The notes beneath the pieces are model-generated. The model worked only from the letters and a program-made list of their open reading frames with translations, did not search any database and was not told the origin of the DNA. The translations under genes and the position numbers were made by a program. From Lysobacter spongiicola DSM 21749 (GTDB taxonomy: Bacteria > Pseudomonadota > Gammaproteobacteria > Xanthomonadales > Xanthomonadaceae): a stretch of DNA of 63,101 nt. The stretch covers positions 1 to 63,101 of the forward strand of contig NZ_FUXP01000016.1 in the NCBI RefSeq assembly GCF_900167055.1. Direction: 5' to 3'. Of this stretch, positions 16,372 through 24,720 are shown piece by piece (positions within the stretch are counted from its first letter, which is position 1; every line of letters begins with the position of its first letter).

Positions 16372-17378
16372 CCAGCGCGCACCGGCGGCACGTCCTGCTG
16401 GCGGTTGGCGTCGCGCTCGCCTCCGCCCTGTTCTTCACCTGTGCCTACGTGCTCAACCGCGCGGCGGCGGTCGAGGGCGGGCACTGGGCGTGGAGTGCAT
16501 CGCTGCGCTACCTGATCACGCTGCCATTGATGTTGCCGCTGGTGCACTGGTTCGGCGGCTTCGGACCGGTCTGGCGGGCCATCCGCGCCCACCCCCTGCC
16601 GTGGCTGGGCTGGAGCACCGTCGGTTTCGTGCTGTTCTACATCGGCTTGAGCTATGCCGCGTCCAGCGGGCCGTCGTGGCTGGTGGCCGGCACCTTCCAG
16701 CTGACCGTGGTCGCCGGCATGCTGTGCTCGCCGTTCCTCTACGACGACGAGCGCCGGCGCATCCCACCCTTGGCGCTCGCGGCCGGACTGGTGGTGGTGG
16801 CCGGGGTGCTGATGATGCAGCTCGGGCATGCGGGCGGTGGGCTCGACCGCGCCGGGTGGATCGCCTTGGCCTGTGTCGCCGGCGCCGCCTTCGCCTATCC
16901 GCTCGGCAATCGCGGGCTGCTGCTGCACCTGGAGCGGCACCAGCCCGACGGGGTGCCCCGGCTCAATGCGACCCAGCGCGTATTCGGCCTGACCCTGGCC
17001 AGCCAGCCGGCGTGGGTCGCGCTCGCGCTGTATGCCGGATGGGACGCGGGCATGCCGTCCGTCGGCCAGGTCGGCATGGCCGCCGGCGTGGCCGTGGGTG
17101 CCGGCATCATCGCCACAGTGCTGTTCTTCCAGGCCACCGGCATGGTGCGCGACAACCCGACCGGCCTGGCCGCGGCCGAGGCCATGCAGGCGGCGGAGAT
17201 CCTGTTCGCCACCGCGATCGGCGTGATGTGGCTGGGCGAGGCGTGGCCGAGCGGCATCGTCCTTTGGGGCGCCATCGTGGTGACGTTCGGGATCGTCGGC
17301 TTCAGCTGGATCGCCGGGCGCGGGGCGGCGGGCGACCTGCGGGCGACACAGGACCTGCGGAGCGAGCGCGGGCCCTGA
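16368..17378 (+). CDS. DMT superfamily transporter (multidrug resistance efflux, EmrE-like family)
   Basis: A 336-residue inner-membrane protein with about ten hydrophobic helices and the drug/metabolite transporter pattern (SSGPSWLVAGTFQLTVVAG, then NPTGLAAAEAMQAAEILFATAIGVMWLGE in the second half). Members are annotated as multidrug resistance efflux transporters; substrates are mostly unknown. Its ATG overlaps the bioC stop (ATGA), so it is translated together with the biotin genes and may export a related metabolite or merely share the transcript. No terminator is seen before it. Family call is good; function open. Confidence 0.85.
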   Translation: MTSAHRRHVLLAVGVALASALFFTCAYVLNRAAAVEGGHWAWSASLRYLITLPLMLPLVHWFGGFGPVWRAIRAHPLPWLGWSTVGFVLFYIGLSYAASSGPSWLVAGTFQLTVVAGMLCSPFLYDDERRRIPPLALAAGLVVVAGVLMMQLGHAGGGLDRAGWIALACVAGAAFAYPLGNRGLLLHLERHQPDGVPRLNATQRVFGLTLASQPAWVALALYAGWDAGMPSVGQVGMAAGVAVGAGIIATVLFFQATGMVRDNPTGLAAAEAMQAAEILFATAIGVMWLGEAWPSGIVLWGAIVVTFGIVGFSWIAGRGAAGDLRATQDLRSERGP

Positions 17379-17451
17379 ACGCTGGGCGGTGCGCACGCGG
17401 TGTTCAGCTCGATGGGACTAGATTCCGGATGGAACCTGCCGCGAGTCGACC

Positions 17452-18102
17452 ATGCTCAGCCCCACCACGATCGCCCTGGCCACGTCCGCCGCGCTGTTGC
17501 TCGGATCGGCACTGTTGCCGACCCGCGCGGCACCGCCTTCCGGGGCTGTCAACCAGCCGCCCGCGCTGGAGCAGTGGGGCTTCGACCCGTCGATCCTGGT
17601 CGCCGACAGCCGGGAACTGCTGGTGCGTGCGCCCGACGGCGCGATCGACCGGTTGTTCCAGGCGGTGCATGCGAGCACTCGCACACCGGCGCAATCGCAG
17701 GCGCTGTGCGCGCTGTTCGATCCGGCTGCCGATCGCAGCCTGGCGGGGCTCAACGAGATCGCCGGCCGGTTCGAGCCTGCACAGCAGGAGCAGTTCGCCA
17801 CCGCCATCGCCCAACTGTTCGTCGCCGCGATGCAGTCGCCTCCGCAACCCTACGATCCATCGACTGCTCGGCAGGCCCTCAAGGCGGCCGGGGTGCGCGC
17901 GGCCCTGGTCAACGACGGCTTCGTTGCCGGCCTGAACGGCGCCGACCACGATGCCCGGTGCCGCTCGATCGGATGGTTGCTGGACGAGGTCCGGACGCGG
18001 CCCCTGCAGGAGCGGGCGGCGGTCACGCGGCTGCTGCTGGGCGAAGGCCTGGACCACGTGGCCGCGGGCGTGGGCGGGCAGGCCGGCGGCCGGCCTCGCT
18101 GA
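17452..18102 (+). CDS. Exported hypothetical protein
   Basis: A 216-residue protein not recognised by family. A hydrophobic N-terminus (TTIALATSAALLLGSALLPTRA) looks like a cleavable signal peptide. The mature part is mostly helical, with LEQWGFDPSILVADSRELLVRAPDGAIDRLFQAVH near the start given here in part only as LEQWGFDP and LFQAVH. Two Cys (in ALCALFD and DARCRSIG) could form a disulfide. It reads as a single soluble periplasmic domain. No operon partner: the next gene is 180 bases downstream and upstream lies the DMT transporter. Confidence 0.7.
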   Translation: MLSPTTIALATSAALLLGSALLPTRAAPPSGAVNQPPALEQWGFDPSILVADSRELLVRAPDGAIDRLFQAVHASTRTPAQSQALCALFDPAADRSLAGLNEIAGRFEPAQQEQFATAIAQLFVAAMQSPPQPYDPSTARQALKAAGVRAALVNDGFVAGLNGADHDARCRSIGWLLDEVRTRPLQERAAVTRLLLGEGLDHVAAGVGGQAGGRPR

Positions 18103-18284
18103 GGCCGGTGCCTGCCTCGGCAGCAGCGGGTCAACCCCAGCCCCGGTGAGCGGTTACCCTGCTCGTGACCTCCTGGGCCGCCGCGCCTTAACCGCTCAGG
18201 TCCGATCCGGCGCCGTAGCGCGAAATTAAGCGCCAATTCAAGCCCGCAGGCCGACGATGGCTGCACATCACCGGGGGATCCAAC

Positions 18285-18863
18285 ATGATCCGCAAACTGA
18301 TTCTTCCCGCCCTCGTCCTGCCCCTGCTGGCCGGCTGCATGACCAGCGGCTACAACTACCGGCAGGACCGCGGCGATTACTACTACGGCCAACCGTCGAC
18401 CGAGTATCGCTACCACGGCAGCCCCTACGGCTACTACGGTGGCGCTTCGTACTCCTACGGGCGCTCCTACTATCCGGGCTACTACGGGCGTTATCCGTAC
18501 TACTACGACTACTACGGCCACCCCGGCTATTACCGACCGCCGCTGGTGGTCCGGCCGAGGCCCGATGACGGCCACCGTCCGCCCCGCCAGGACAACGACG
18601 GCAAGGCACCGTGGCGCGACCTCGACCGCCTGCAGCGCGAGCGGGTGGAGCGGGCGCCGATGGTGCAGCGTCGACCGGTGTCGATCCAGGCGCGTCCCGC
18701 CACGCAGGACTCCCCGGTCTCCCGGGCGCCGGTAGTGGTGCGCCAGCCGCGACCGACCGCCACGTCGGCGCCGGCACGGCCGACCAGCAACAGCGGTTCG
18801 CGCTCGGAACGGGTCTACCAGCGTGCCCGTGCCAGCCGGATCAGCCGGGAAGTAGAGCCCTGA
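18285..18863 (+). CDS. Tyr/Gly-rich putative lipoprotein
   Basis: A 192-residue protein with a lipoprotein signal (LLAGC, Cys at residue 18). Residues 23-85 are extremely rich in Tyr, Gly and Ser with repeats such as YYYG, YGYYGG and YGRYPYY; the rest is Pro/Arg-rich, basic and low in hydrophobic residues. Such composition suggests a disordered surface or periplasmic protein rather than an enzyme. A weak ribosome site (GGGGGATC) precedes the ATG. No close functional match is recognised. Confidence 0.75.
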   Translation: MIRKLILPALVLPLLAGCMTSGYNYRQDRGDYYYGQPSTEYRYHGSPYGYYGGASYSYGRSYYPGYYGRYPYYYDYYGHPGYYRPPLVVRPRPDDGHRPPRQDNDGKAPWRDLDRLQRERVERAPMVQRRPVSIQARPATQDSPVSRAPVVVRQPRPTATSAPARPTSNSGSRSERVYQRARASRISREVEP

Positions 18864-18900
18864 TAGAGGGTGCCGTTCGGCTGACGATGGTTCAAAGCTA

Positions 18901-18930
18901 TTGACAGAATGTGTCGCAATACGACGTAAT
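18901..18930 (+). promoter_or_regulatory. Possible sigma70 promoter in the gap before mnmG
   Basis: A perfect TTGACA at 18901-18906 and CGTAAT at 18925-18930, 18 bases apart. No protein gene follows; a strong hairpin lies about 80 bases downstream. Confidence 0.4.
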
Positions 18931-19012
18931 TGGGTTGCCGCTTCCATGTCGGCGTCTGACGAGGATCCACGGATCCCCCCTGTTCCGCCCTCGTTCGACG
19001 CCGGCACCTCTT

Positions 19013-19040
19013 CGAAAGCCCCGCCCAGGCGGGGCTTTCG
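19013..19040. terminator. Bidirectional terminator-like hairpin
   Basis: A perfect 13-bp stem, CGAAAGCCCCGCC/GGCGGGGCTTTCG, with a 2-base loop. The A and T tracts are within the stem, a common form of bidirectional terminator. It probably ends the Tyr-rich lipoprotein transcript or the putative small transcript from 18901. Confidence 0.65.
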
Positions 19041-19138
19041 CTTGTCCGGGGACTGGGCACGAATTCACCGCGGGCGTGCCGCGGAACCACTGGCAGGGCC
19101 GGTCGTGACGGGATCGCCCGCGCGCACCGCGCGCACTG

Positions 19139-19154
19139 TGTGACGCGGGTCACG
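19139..19154. promoter_or_regulatory. Candidate CRP/Clp binding site
   Basis: TGTGA-CGCGGG-TCACG matches the CRP/Clp consensus TGTGA-N6-TCACA at 9 of 10 positions. It sits 240 bases before mnmG with no gene start nearer on either strand. Confidence 0.4.
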
Positions 19155-19181
19155 CCTCCAGCGATGTCCGGAATCGGACGC

Positions 19182-19219
19182 AAAAAAAGGGGCCGAACGT
19201 CCCCCGACATTCGGCCCCT
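19182..19219 (-). terminator. Strong intrinsic terminator on the reverse strand
   Basis: Reverse strand: 9-bp stem GGGGCCGAA/TTCGGCCCC, the arms at 19189-19197 and 19210-19218, followed by seven T (19188-19182). No reverse-strand protein gene precedes it within the gap, so it points to a short untranslated transcript. Confidence 0.85.
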
Positions 19220-19293
19220 GCGCTTCCCCGGCGGGCACGTGGTCGGCCCTGTTCCATTCCGACCGGCGCCTGGCGCCTGCCCCGCTGGGTGCA
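19182..19293 (-). ncRNA. Candidate sigma54-dependent small RNA
   Basis: A transcript starting about 12 bases past the sigma54-type element (near 19293) and ending at the intrinsic terminator would be about 112 nucleotides. Its central part can pair locally (GGCGCCAGGCGCC). No convincing coding frame is present. It lies just upstream of mnmG on the other strand. No known RNA family is recognised. Confidence 0.45.
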
Positions 19294-19303
19294 TGAGTGA
19301 TAA

Positions 19304-19319
19304 CGCAGAAAGCGTGCCA
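19304..19319 (-). promoter_or_regulatory. Sigma54 (RpoN) promoter element
   Basis: Reverse strand TGGCACG-CTTT-CTGCG agrees with the sigma54 consensus TGGCACG-N4-TTGCW at all invariant positions (GG and GC, spaced ten bases). It points away from mnmG towards the terminator at 19219-19182. Confidence 0.6.
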
Positions 19320-19393
19320 ACGTTGACATGATCTTCACCATTGGCGGCGGTCGCCCCGACCATGGCCGTTAGAATGGCCGCACAGGACATCCC

Positions 19394-21283
19394 ATGAACA
19401 ACGACTTCCACCAGTACGACGTGATCGTGGTCGGCGGCGGCCATGCCGGCACCGAAGCCGCGCTGGCGGCTGCACGCGCCGGTGCCCGGACCCTGCTACT
19501 CACCCACGCCATCGAAACCATCGGCGCGATGAGCTGCAATCCGGCGATCGGCGGCATCGGCAAGGGCCACCTGGTGAAGGAGATCGACGCGCTCGGTGGC
19601 GTCATGGGCCACGCCGCCGATGCCGCCGGCATCCAGTGGCGCCGGCTCAACGCCAGCAAGGGCCCCGCGGTACGCGCCACCCGCTGCCAGGCCGACCGCA
19701 ACCTCTACCGGGCGTTCGTGCGCCGCGCCGTCGAGAACCAGCGCAACCTCACCCTGTTCCAGGCTGCAGTCGACGACATCGACTTCGAGGGGGGGCGGGT
19801 GCGCGGGGTGCTGACCCAGTCCGGGCTGCATTTCCGTGCGCCGGCGGTGGTGCTGACCGCCGGGACCTTCCTTGCGGGCAAGGTGCACGTGGGCCAGGCC
19901 ACGTCGCCGGGCGGGCGCGCCGGCGAGGCACCGGCCACGACGCTGGCCGAGCGGCTTCGCGAGGGCCCCTTCGTGGTGGACCGCCTCAAGACCGGCACAC
20001 CGCCGCGCATCGACGGCCGCAGCCTGGACTACTCGCAGATGGAGGAGCAGCCCGGCGACGACCCGCGCCCGGTGATGTCCTTCATGGGCAGCCATGCCGA
20101 CCACCCGCGCCAGGTGTCGTGCTGGATCACCCACACCACCGAACGCACCCACGAGATCATCCGCGCGGCGCTGGACCGCTCGCCGCTGTACACCGGGCAG
20201 ATCGAGGGCGTGGGGCCGCGGTACTGCCCTTCGATCGAGGACAAGGTGGTGCGCTTCGCCGAGAAGGCATCGCACCAGATCTTCGTCGAGCCCGAGGGGC
20301 TGGATGTCGCCGAGATCTACCCCAACGGCATCTCGACCTCGCTGCCGTTCGATGTGCAGCTCGAGCTGGTGCGCAGCATCCGCGGCTTCGGCAATGCCCA
20401 CGTCACCCGCCCCGGCTACGCGATCGAATACGACTACTTCGATCCGCGCGGACTGAAGGACACGCTGGAGACCAAGGCGGTGCAGGGCCTGTTCTTCGCC
20501 GGGCAGATCAATGGCACCACCGGCTATGAGGAGGCGGCCGCCCAGGGCCTGCTGGCGGGTGTCAACGCGGCGTGCCTGGTGCAGGGCCGGCAGGGCTGGA
20601 GCCCGCGTCGCGACGAGGCCTACATTGGTGTGCTGGTCGACGACCTGGTCACCCAGGGCACTTCGGAGCCGTACCGAATGTTCACCAGCCGCGCCGAATA
20701 CCGCCTGCAGCTTCGCGAGGACAACGCCGACCTTCGCCTGACCCCGTTGGGTCGTGCGCTGGGGCTGGTCGATGACCGGCGCTTCGCCGCCTTCGAGACC
20801 AAGCGCGAGGCGATCGAGGCGGAGAGCGCCCGGCTTGGGGCGATCTGGGCGGCGCCGGGCAATGCGCTCGGCCGCGAGCTCGTGGATGCGCTGGGGCTGG
20901 AGATCAGCCGCGAGACCAGCGCCCGCGACCTGCTCAAGCGGCCCGAGCTGGACTACGCACGGCTGGTCTCGGTGCCTTCGCTGGGGCCGCCGGTGCAGGA
21001 TCCGGCCGTGGCCGAGCAGGTCGAGATCGCGGTCAAGTATTCGGGTTACCTGGATCGGCAGCGCGATGAGATCGAGCGATCGAGGCGCAACGAGACCACG
21101 GCGATCCCGGACGACTTCGATTACGCCGGCGTGCGTGGCCTCTCGGCGGAGGTCGCCGGCAAGCTCGAGCGGGTCCGGCCGCAGACCATCGGGCAGGCGC
21201 AGCGCATCCCCGGCATGACACCGGCCGCCATCTCGCTGTTGCTGGTGCACCTGGTCAGGCAACGCCGGGGCAAGGTGGCCTGA
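19394..21283 (+). CDS. mnmG: tRNA uridine-5-carboxymethylaminomethyl modification enzyme MnmG (GidA)
   Basis: A 629-residue FAD enzyme that with MnmE adds the carboxymethylaminomethyl group to U34 of several tRNAs. FAD-binding [10 protein letters not shown] is at 14-23; the GidA signatures [29 protein letters not shown] and [13 protein letters not shown] are all present, as is the NADH-binding region and the C-terminal helical domain that binds MnmE and tRNA. Length equals E. coli MnmG (629). AGGACAT precedes the ATG. Unlike in many genomes it is not next to mnmE, rsmG or parAB in this window. Confidence 0.98.
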   Translation: MNNDFHQYDVIVVGGGHAGTEAALAAARAGARTLLLTHAIETIGAMSCNPAIGGIGKGHLVKEIDALGGVMGHAADAAGIQWRRLNASKGPAVRATRCQADRNLYRAFVRRAVENQRNLTLFQAAVDDIDFEGGRVRGVLTQSGLHFRAPAVVLTAGTFLAGKVHVGQATSPGGRAGEAPATTLAERLREGPFVVDRLKTGTPPRIDGRSLDYSQMEEQPGDDPRPVMSFMGSHADHPRQVSCWITHTTERTHEIIRAALDRSPLYTGQIEGVGPRYCPSIEDKVVRFAEKASHQIFVEPEGLDVAEIYPNGISTSLPFDVQLELVRSIRGFGNAHVTRPGYAIEYDYFDPRGLKDTLETKAVQGLFFAGQINGTTGYEEAAAQGLLAGVNAACLVQGRQGWSPRRDEAYIGVLVDDLVTQGTSEPYRMFTSRAEYRLQLREDNADLRLTPLGRALGLVDDRRFAAFETKREAIEAESARLGAIWAAPGNALGRELVDALGLEISRETSARDLLKRPELDYARLVSVPSLGPPVQDPAVAEQVEIAVKYSGYLDRQRDEIERSRRNETTAIPDDFDYAGVRGLSAEVAGKLERVRPQTIGQAQRIPGMTPAAISLLLVHLVRQRRGKVA

Positions 21284-21332
21284 CCGGGAAGCTTCCCTGC
21301 CGCCGGCGCGGACGATCGGCTAGTCTGCCGGC

Positions 21333-22631
21333 ATGCGATCGAACCTGGTTCCCCGGCTGTTCCTGGCCCCGCTGACGGGCCTCCTCCTGGCTGGCTGCGA
21401 GGGCACGGCGCCTGCCGGCGCCACTGCGCAGGCGGAGGACGCGCATCCGCGGCAGGAGGTGTCCCTTCGGGTCCGGCCGTGGTCGCTGCCGGCGCCTCCC
21501 GGTGCCGCCCAGCCCGATCTGGTGGTGACCACGGATGGCGACCTGCTGCTGTCCTGGATCCGGCCTGAGGAGGATGGACATGTGCTGGAGCTCGCACGCC
21601 ACAGTGCTGGCGAGTGGGCAGCGGCCACCCCCATTGCCCGGGGCGACGACTGGTTCGTGAACTGGGCGGACACGCCGCACGTCACGGCCACCGCGGATGG
21701 TGCGCTGTGGGCGCACTGGCTGCAGAAGTCGGCCGCGGCCACCTACGCCTACGACGTGGCGCTGGTACGGTCCTCCGACGGTGGCCGCAGCTGGAGCGAT
21801 CCGGTGCTGGTCAACGACGACGGCACGCCGACCGAACACGGGTTCGTATCGATGTGGCCGGCGGCCAGCGATCGCATCGGCATCGCCTGGCTGGACGGGC
21901 GGGAGACGGGAACCGCCGGGCATGGCGATGGGAACGACGGCGGGCATGGCGGCGGCGGTGCCATGACCTTACGCAGTGCGGTGTTCGATGCAGGGTTGTC
22001 GCGCTCCGACGAGGCAGTGCTCGACCGTTCGGCCTGCGACTGCTGCCAGACCGACGCCGCCCTGACCGCCCGCGGACCGTTGCTGGTATATCGCGATCGC
22101 ACCGAAGCGGAGATCCGCGACATTGTCGCCACCCGCCGCGAAGGCGGGCGCTGGAGCGAGGGGCGGCGGGTGCACGCCGACGACTGGATGATGCCGGCCT
22201 GTCCGGTGAATGGCCCGGCAGTGGCGGCTTCCGGGGAGGACGTGGTGGTCGGCTGGTACACCGCAGCCGGTGGCAATCCACAGGTCAAGCTCGCGCACAG
22301 TCCCGACGCCGGCGACAGCTTCCGCGTACCACTGCTGCTGGATTCGGGAGCGTCGGTGCAGGGACGCGTCGACGTGGCAATGGATGCCAAAGGGGCATGG
22401 GTGCTGTGGGTCACCGAAGCCGACGAAGGCCAGGCACTGTGGCTGGCCAGGTCGAGCACCGACCTGCCGCGGCCGCTGGCCCGGTTACGGGTGGCGACGC
22501 AGCAAGGACGCGGCCGTGCCACCGGGTTCCCGCAGATGGTGCTTGCCGGGGGCGATGTGCACATCGTCTGGACGGAGGTGAGCGGGGGGACTGCGCAGCT
22601 CAGGGGCGCCGTGGTGACCGCCGGTCCTTGA
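21333..22631 (+). CDS. BNR/Asp-box repeat lipoprotein (sialidase-like propeller)
   Basis: A 432-residue lipoprotein (LLLAGC, Cys22) predicted to form a beta-propeller. Asp-boxes of the S-x-D-x-G-x-x-W type are seen in RSSDGGRSWSD and, weaker, SPDAGDSF. A Cys-rich stretch ACDCCQTD lies in the middle and another Cys in MPACPVNGP; these recur in uncharacterised sialidase-like families and suggest a metal or redox site. A His/Gly-rich insert (HGDGNDGGHGGGG) precedes it. No sialidase Arg triad is evident, so carbohydrate hydrolysis should not be assumed. It lies 49 bases after mnmG. Confidence 0.75.
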   Translation: MRSNLVPRLFLAPLTGLLLAGCEGTAPAGATAQAEDAHPRQEVSLRVRPWSLPAPPGAAQPDLVVTTDGDLLLSWIRPEEDGHVLELARHSAGEWAAATPIARGDDWFVNWADTPHVTATADGALWAHWLQKSAAATYAYDVALVRSSDGGRSWSDPVLVNDDGTPTEHGFVSMWPAASDRIGIAWLDGRETGTAGHGDGNDGGHGGGGAMTLRSAVFDAGLSRSDEAVLDRSACDCCQTDAALTARGPLLVYRDRTEAEIRDIVATRREGGRWSEGRRVHADDWMMPACPVNGPAVAASGEDVVVGWYTAAGGNPQVKLAHSPDAGDSFRVPLLLDSGASVQGRVDVAMDAKGAWVLWVTEADEGQALWLARSSTDLPRPLARLRVATQQGRGRATGFPQMVLAGGDVHIVWTEVSGGTAQLRGAVVTAGP

Positions 22632-22763
22632 CGGGTCAATCATCACCTTGGGCGAGCGCTTAACGGGCGTTGCGGGGTAACACCGGGGTCGCGTGTTTTT
22701 CACGCCTGCCTAAGCGCCACGCACCGAAAATTCTCCTGTGTAGCCAACCAAGCAGGAGGAAGC

Positions 22764-23198
22764 ATGAACGACTCTTTGAACATTCCCCGTTCGCTGCTCG
22801 CCGCCGTGATCGCCACCACCTTCGCGGCCGCTCCGGCGATCGCACAGCCCAACGACCCTGAAAAGCGCCCGGACGATCCGGTCCAAGCCGCCAACCAGGC
22901 CGAGGTCACCGATCGCGGGTATGTCGATTCGCGCGCCGACGCAGCCGTGGATCCGGACGAGCTGGACTCCGACCAGCCGCTGGATGACACCTGGATCACC
23001 ACCAAGGTGAAGACGGCCCTGATGGCCGACGAGGATGTCGGTTCGCTTGAGATCGACGTGGATACCGTCAACGGCGTCGTCCATCTATCGGGCGAAGTCG
23101 ATGACCCCAGCGAGGCACGTGAGGCCGTGGCCACGGCGCGGGACATCGAAGGCGTGCGCGACGTCAACACGGCGCGCCTGGCCATCGCCAGCCGCTGA
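22764..23198 (+). CDS. BON domain periplasmic protein, OsmY-like
   Basis: A 144-residue exported protein. A signal peptide (cut after APAIA) is followed by an acidic linker and one BON domain from about residue 75: TWITTKVKTALMADEDV, then VDTVNGVVHLSGEVDD and EGVRDVNT. BON domains bind lipid or membranes; OsmY is an osmotic-stress chaperone in the periplasm. The ribosome site AGGAGG is 5 bases before ATG. A strong terminator follows. It heads a group of stress-type genes (dehydrogenase, Gln-rich peptide) transcribed in the same direction. Confidence 0.88.
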   Translation: MNDSLNIPRSLLAAVIATTFAAAPAIAQPNDPEKRPDDPVQAANQAEVTDRGYVDSRADAAVDPDELDSDQPLDDTWITTKVKTALMADEDVGSLEIDVDTVNGVVHLSGEVDDPSEAREAVATARDIEGVRDVNTARLAIASR

Positions 23199-23220
23199 GC
23201 CGGCGACAGCGCAAGGACCA

Positions 23221-23262
23221 AACACGCCCGGGCGCCCTTCGGACCCGGGCGTGTTCATTTTG
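23221..23262 (+). terminator. Intrinsic terminator of the BON gene
   Basis: 12-bp stem AACACGCCCGGG/CCCGGGCGTGTT, 11-base loop, then CATTTTG. It starts 23 bases after the stop. Confidence 0.85.
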
Positions 23263-23312
23263 TCGACTCCCCCGATTCCCACTTCCACCGTGCACCCCAG
23301 TTGGAGAGCTAC

Positions 23313-24377
23313 ATGGCGACCAGGAAGAGCCCCTCCCGCAAATCAGGCACCCGCACCACCGCTTCCCCCAGCAGTTCCTCCCGGGGCGACGCCACGGCGA
23401 AGCGCCAGCGCGCCATCCAGGACGATGCCGAGTCCAAGCAGAAGCAGGAAAGCCCGCCGCGCAAGGCGGCGAAGAAAGCTGCCAGGAAGACAGCCAAGAA
23501 GAAGCCGGTGCAGGCCGGCGCCCGCAGGCAGCCCGCCAACCCGATGCCGCCGCAGCACCTGAGCAAGCCCGGCAACGAGCATGACCTGGACCTGGAGCCG
23601 CGGTTCCTGGCGCCGGACTACAAGGGCAGCGGCAAGCTGGAGGGCATGGCCGCGATCGTCACCGGTGCCGACTCCGGGATCGGGCGTGCGGTCGCGGTGC
23701 TGTTCGCGCGCGAAGGCTGCGACGTCGCCGTGCTCCACCTGTCGGAGGACGAGGATGCCGAGCGCACGCGCACCGCCGTGGAGGAAGAGGGTGCCCGCTG
23801 CATCGTCATCGCCGGGGATGTCCGGGACAGCAGGTTCTGCCAGAAGGCGGTCAAGCAGACCCTGAAGGCTTTCGGGCGGCTCGATGTGCTGGTCAACAAT
23901 GCCGCCTTCCAACAGAGCGCCGAGTCGATCGAAGACATCACCGACAAACAGTGGGACGAGACCCTGCAGACCAACATCGGAGGCTACTTCAGGATGGCGC
24001 GCGCGGCGGTTCCGCACATGGAAGAGGGTGCGAGCATCATCAACACCGGCTCGGAAGTGGCGATATTCGGCAACAAGCAACTGCTTGACTACTCCTCGAG
24101 CAAGGGCGCCATCCACGTGTTCACCAAGTCGCTGGCTTCGCAGTTGCTCGACCGCGGAATCCGGGTCAACGCCGTCGCGCCGGGCCCCGTGTGGACGCCA
24201 CTCAACCCGGCCGACCGCACCGCCGACAAGGTGGCCAGCTTCGGGCAGGGCTCCGACATGAAGCGTCCTGCCCAGCCGGAGGAGCTGTCGCCGGCCTATG
24301 TATTCCTGGCTGCGCCTTCCTGCAGTGGCTACATCAATGGCGCCATCCTGCCGGTGATGGGCGGACCCCGCGGCTGA
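23313..24377 (+). CDS. Short-chain dehydrogenase/reductase with Lys-rich histone-like N-terminal tail
   Basis: 354 residues. Residues 1-78 form a very basic, Ser/Lys/Ala-rich tail with KAAKKAARKTAKKK at 51-64, like the tail of histone H1-type bacterial proteins. From residue 79 (MPPQH) the protein is a classical SDR: TGADSGIG at 117-124 binds the cofactor, NNAA in the middle, Ser in INTGSE and the catalytic YSSSK. It belongs to the YhdF/YhxC-type group, linked to general stress; substrate unknown. The start ATG has GGAGAG 6 bases upstream; a TTG 12 bases earlier is less likely. It sits between the BON gene and a Gln-rich peptide gene. Confidence 0.85.
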   Translation: MATRKSPSRKSGTRTTASPSSSSRGDATAKRQRAIQDDAESKQKQESPPRKAAKKAARKTAKKKPVQAGARRQPANPMPPQHLSKPGNEHDLDLEPRFLAPDYKGSGKLEGMAAIVTGADSGIGRAVAVLFAREGCDVAVLHLSEDEDAERTRTAVEEEGARCIVIAGDVRDSRFCQKAVKQTLKAFGRLDVLVNNAAFQQSAESIEDITDKQWDETLQTNIGGYFRMARAAVPHMEEGASIINTGSEVAIFGNKQLLDYSSSKGAIHVFTKSLASQLLDRGIRVNAVAPGPVWTPLNPADRTADKVASFGQGSDMKRPAQPEELSPAYVFLAAPSCSGYINGAILPVMGGPRG

Positions 24378-24524
24378 CTGGGCGCCAGCGGCGCTTGCCG
24401 ACCTGGATGTTGAACGGTTCGAAAAGGACCGGCGGGATTAATCGATTTATCACCAGTGGCTAACCCCGCCGGGCGTCTTCTTCAATCGTCGGCAAGCGCC
24501 GGCACTTCCCCCAGGAGAACGACC

Positions 24525-24701
24525 ATGACCAAGAACCGTGAAAACCAGGACAACACCCAGAGCAACCATCGGCAGCAGGCGCCTGGCAACAACCGGCAAG
24601 GGCAGGAGGCGCAAGGCCAGGGCAAGAACCAGCAGCAGGGAAAGAGCGGCCAGGAGCCGGGCAGCCAGCGCCAGGGAAGCGGGCGCGACCAGCAGCGCTG
24701 A
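24525..24701 (+). CDS. Small Gln/Gly-rich hydrophilic protein
   Basis: 58 residues, about one third Gln, with Gly, Asn, Arg, Ser and Lys making up most of the rest; no Val, Leu, Ile, Phe, Trp, Tyr or Cys at all. It must be intrinsically disordered and resembles hydrophilin-type stress peptides in composition only. Reality is supported by the ribosome site AGGAG 7 bases before the ATG and a textbook terminator 20 bases after the stop. It follows the stress-type SDR by 147 bases. Function unknown. Confidence 0.75.
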   Translation: MTKNRENQDNTQSNHRQQAPGNNRQGQEAQGQGKNQQQGKSGQEPGSQRQGSGRDQQR

Positions 24702-24720
24702 TTCGCGCTTGTGCAACACG

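Noticed and set aside
19323-19328. TTGACA 66 bases before mnmG, as a -35
   Set aside because: No -10-like hexamer lies 16-18 bases downstream.
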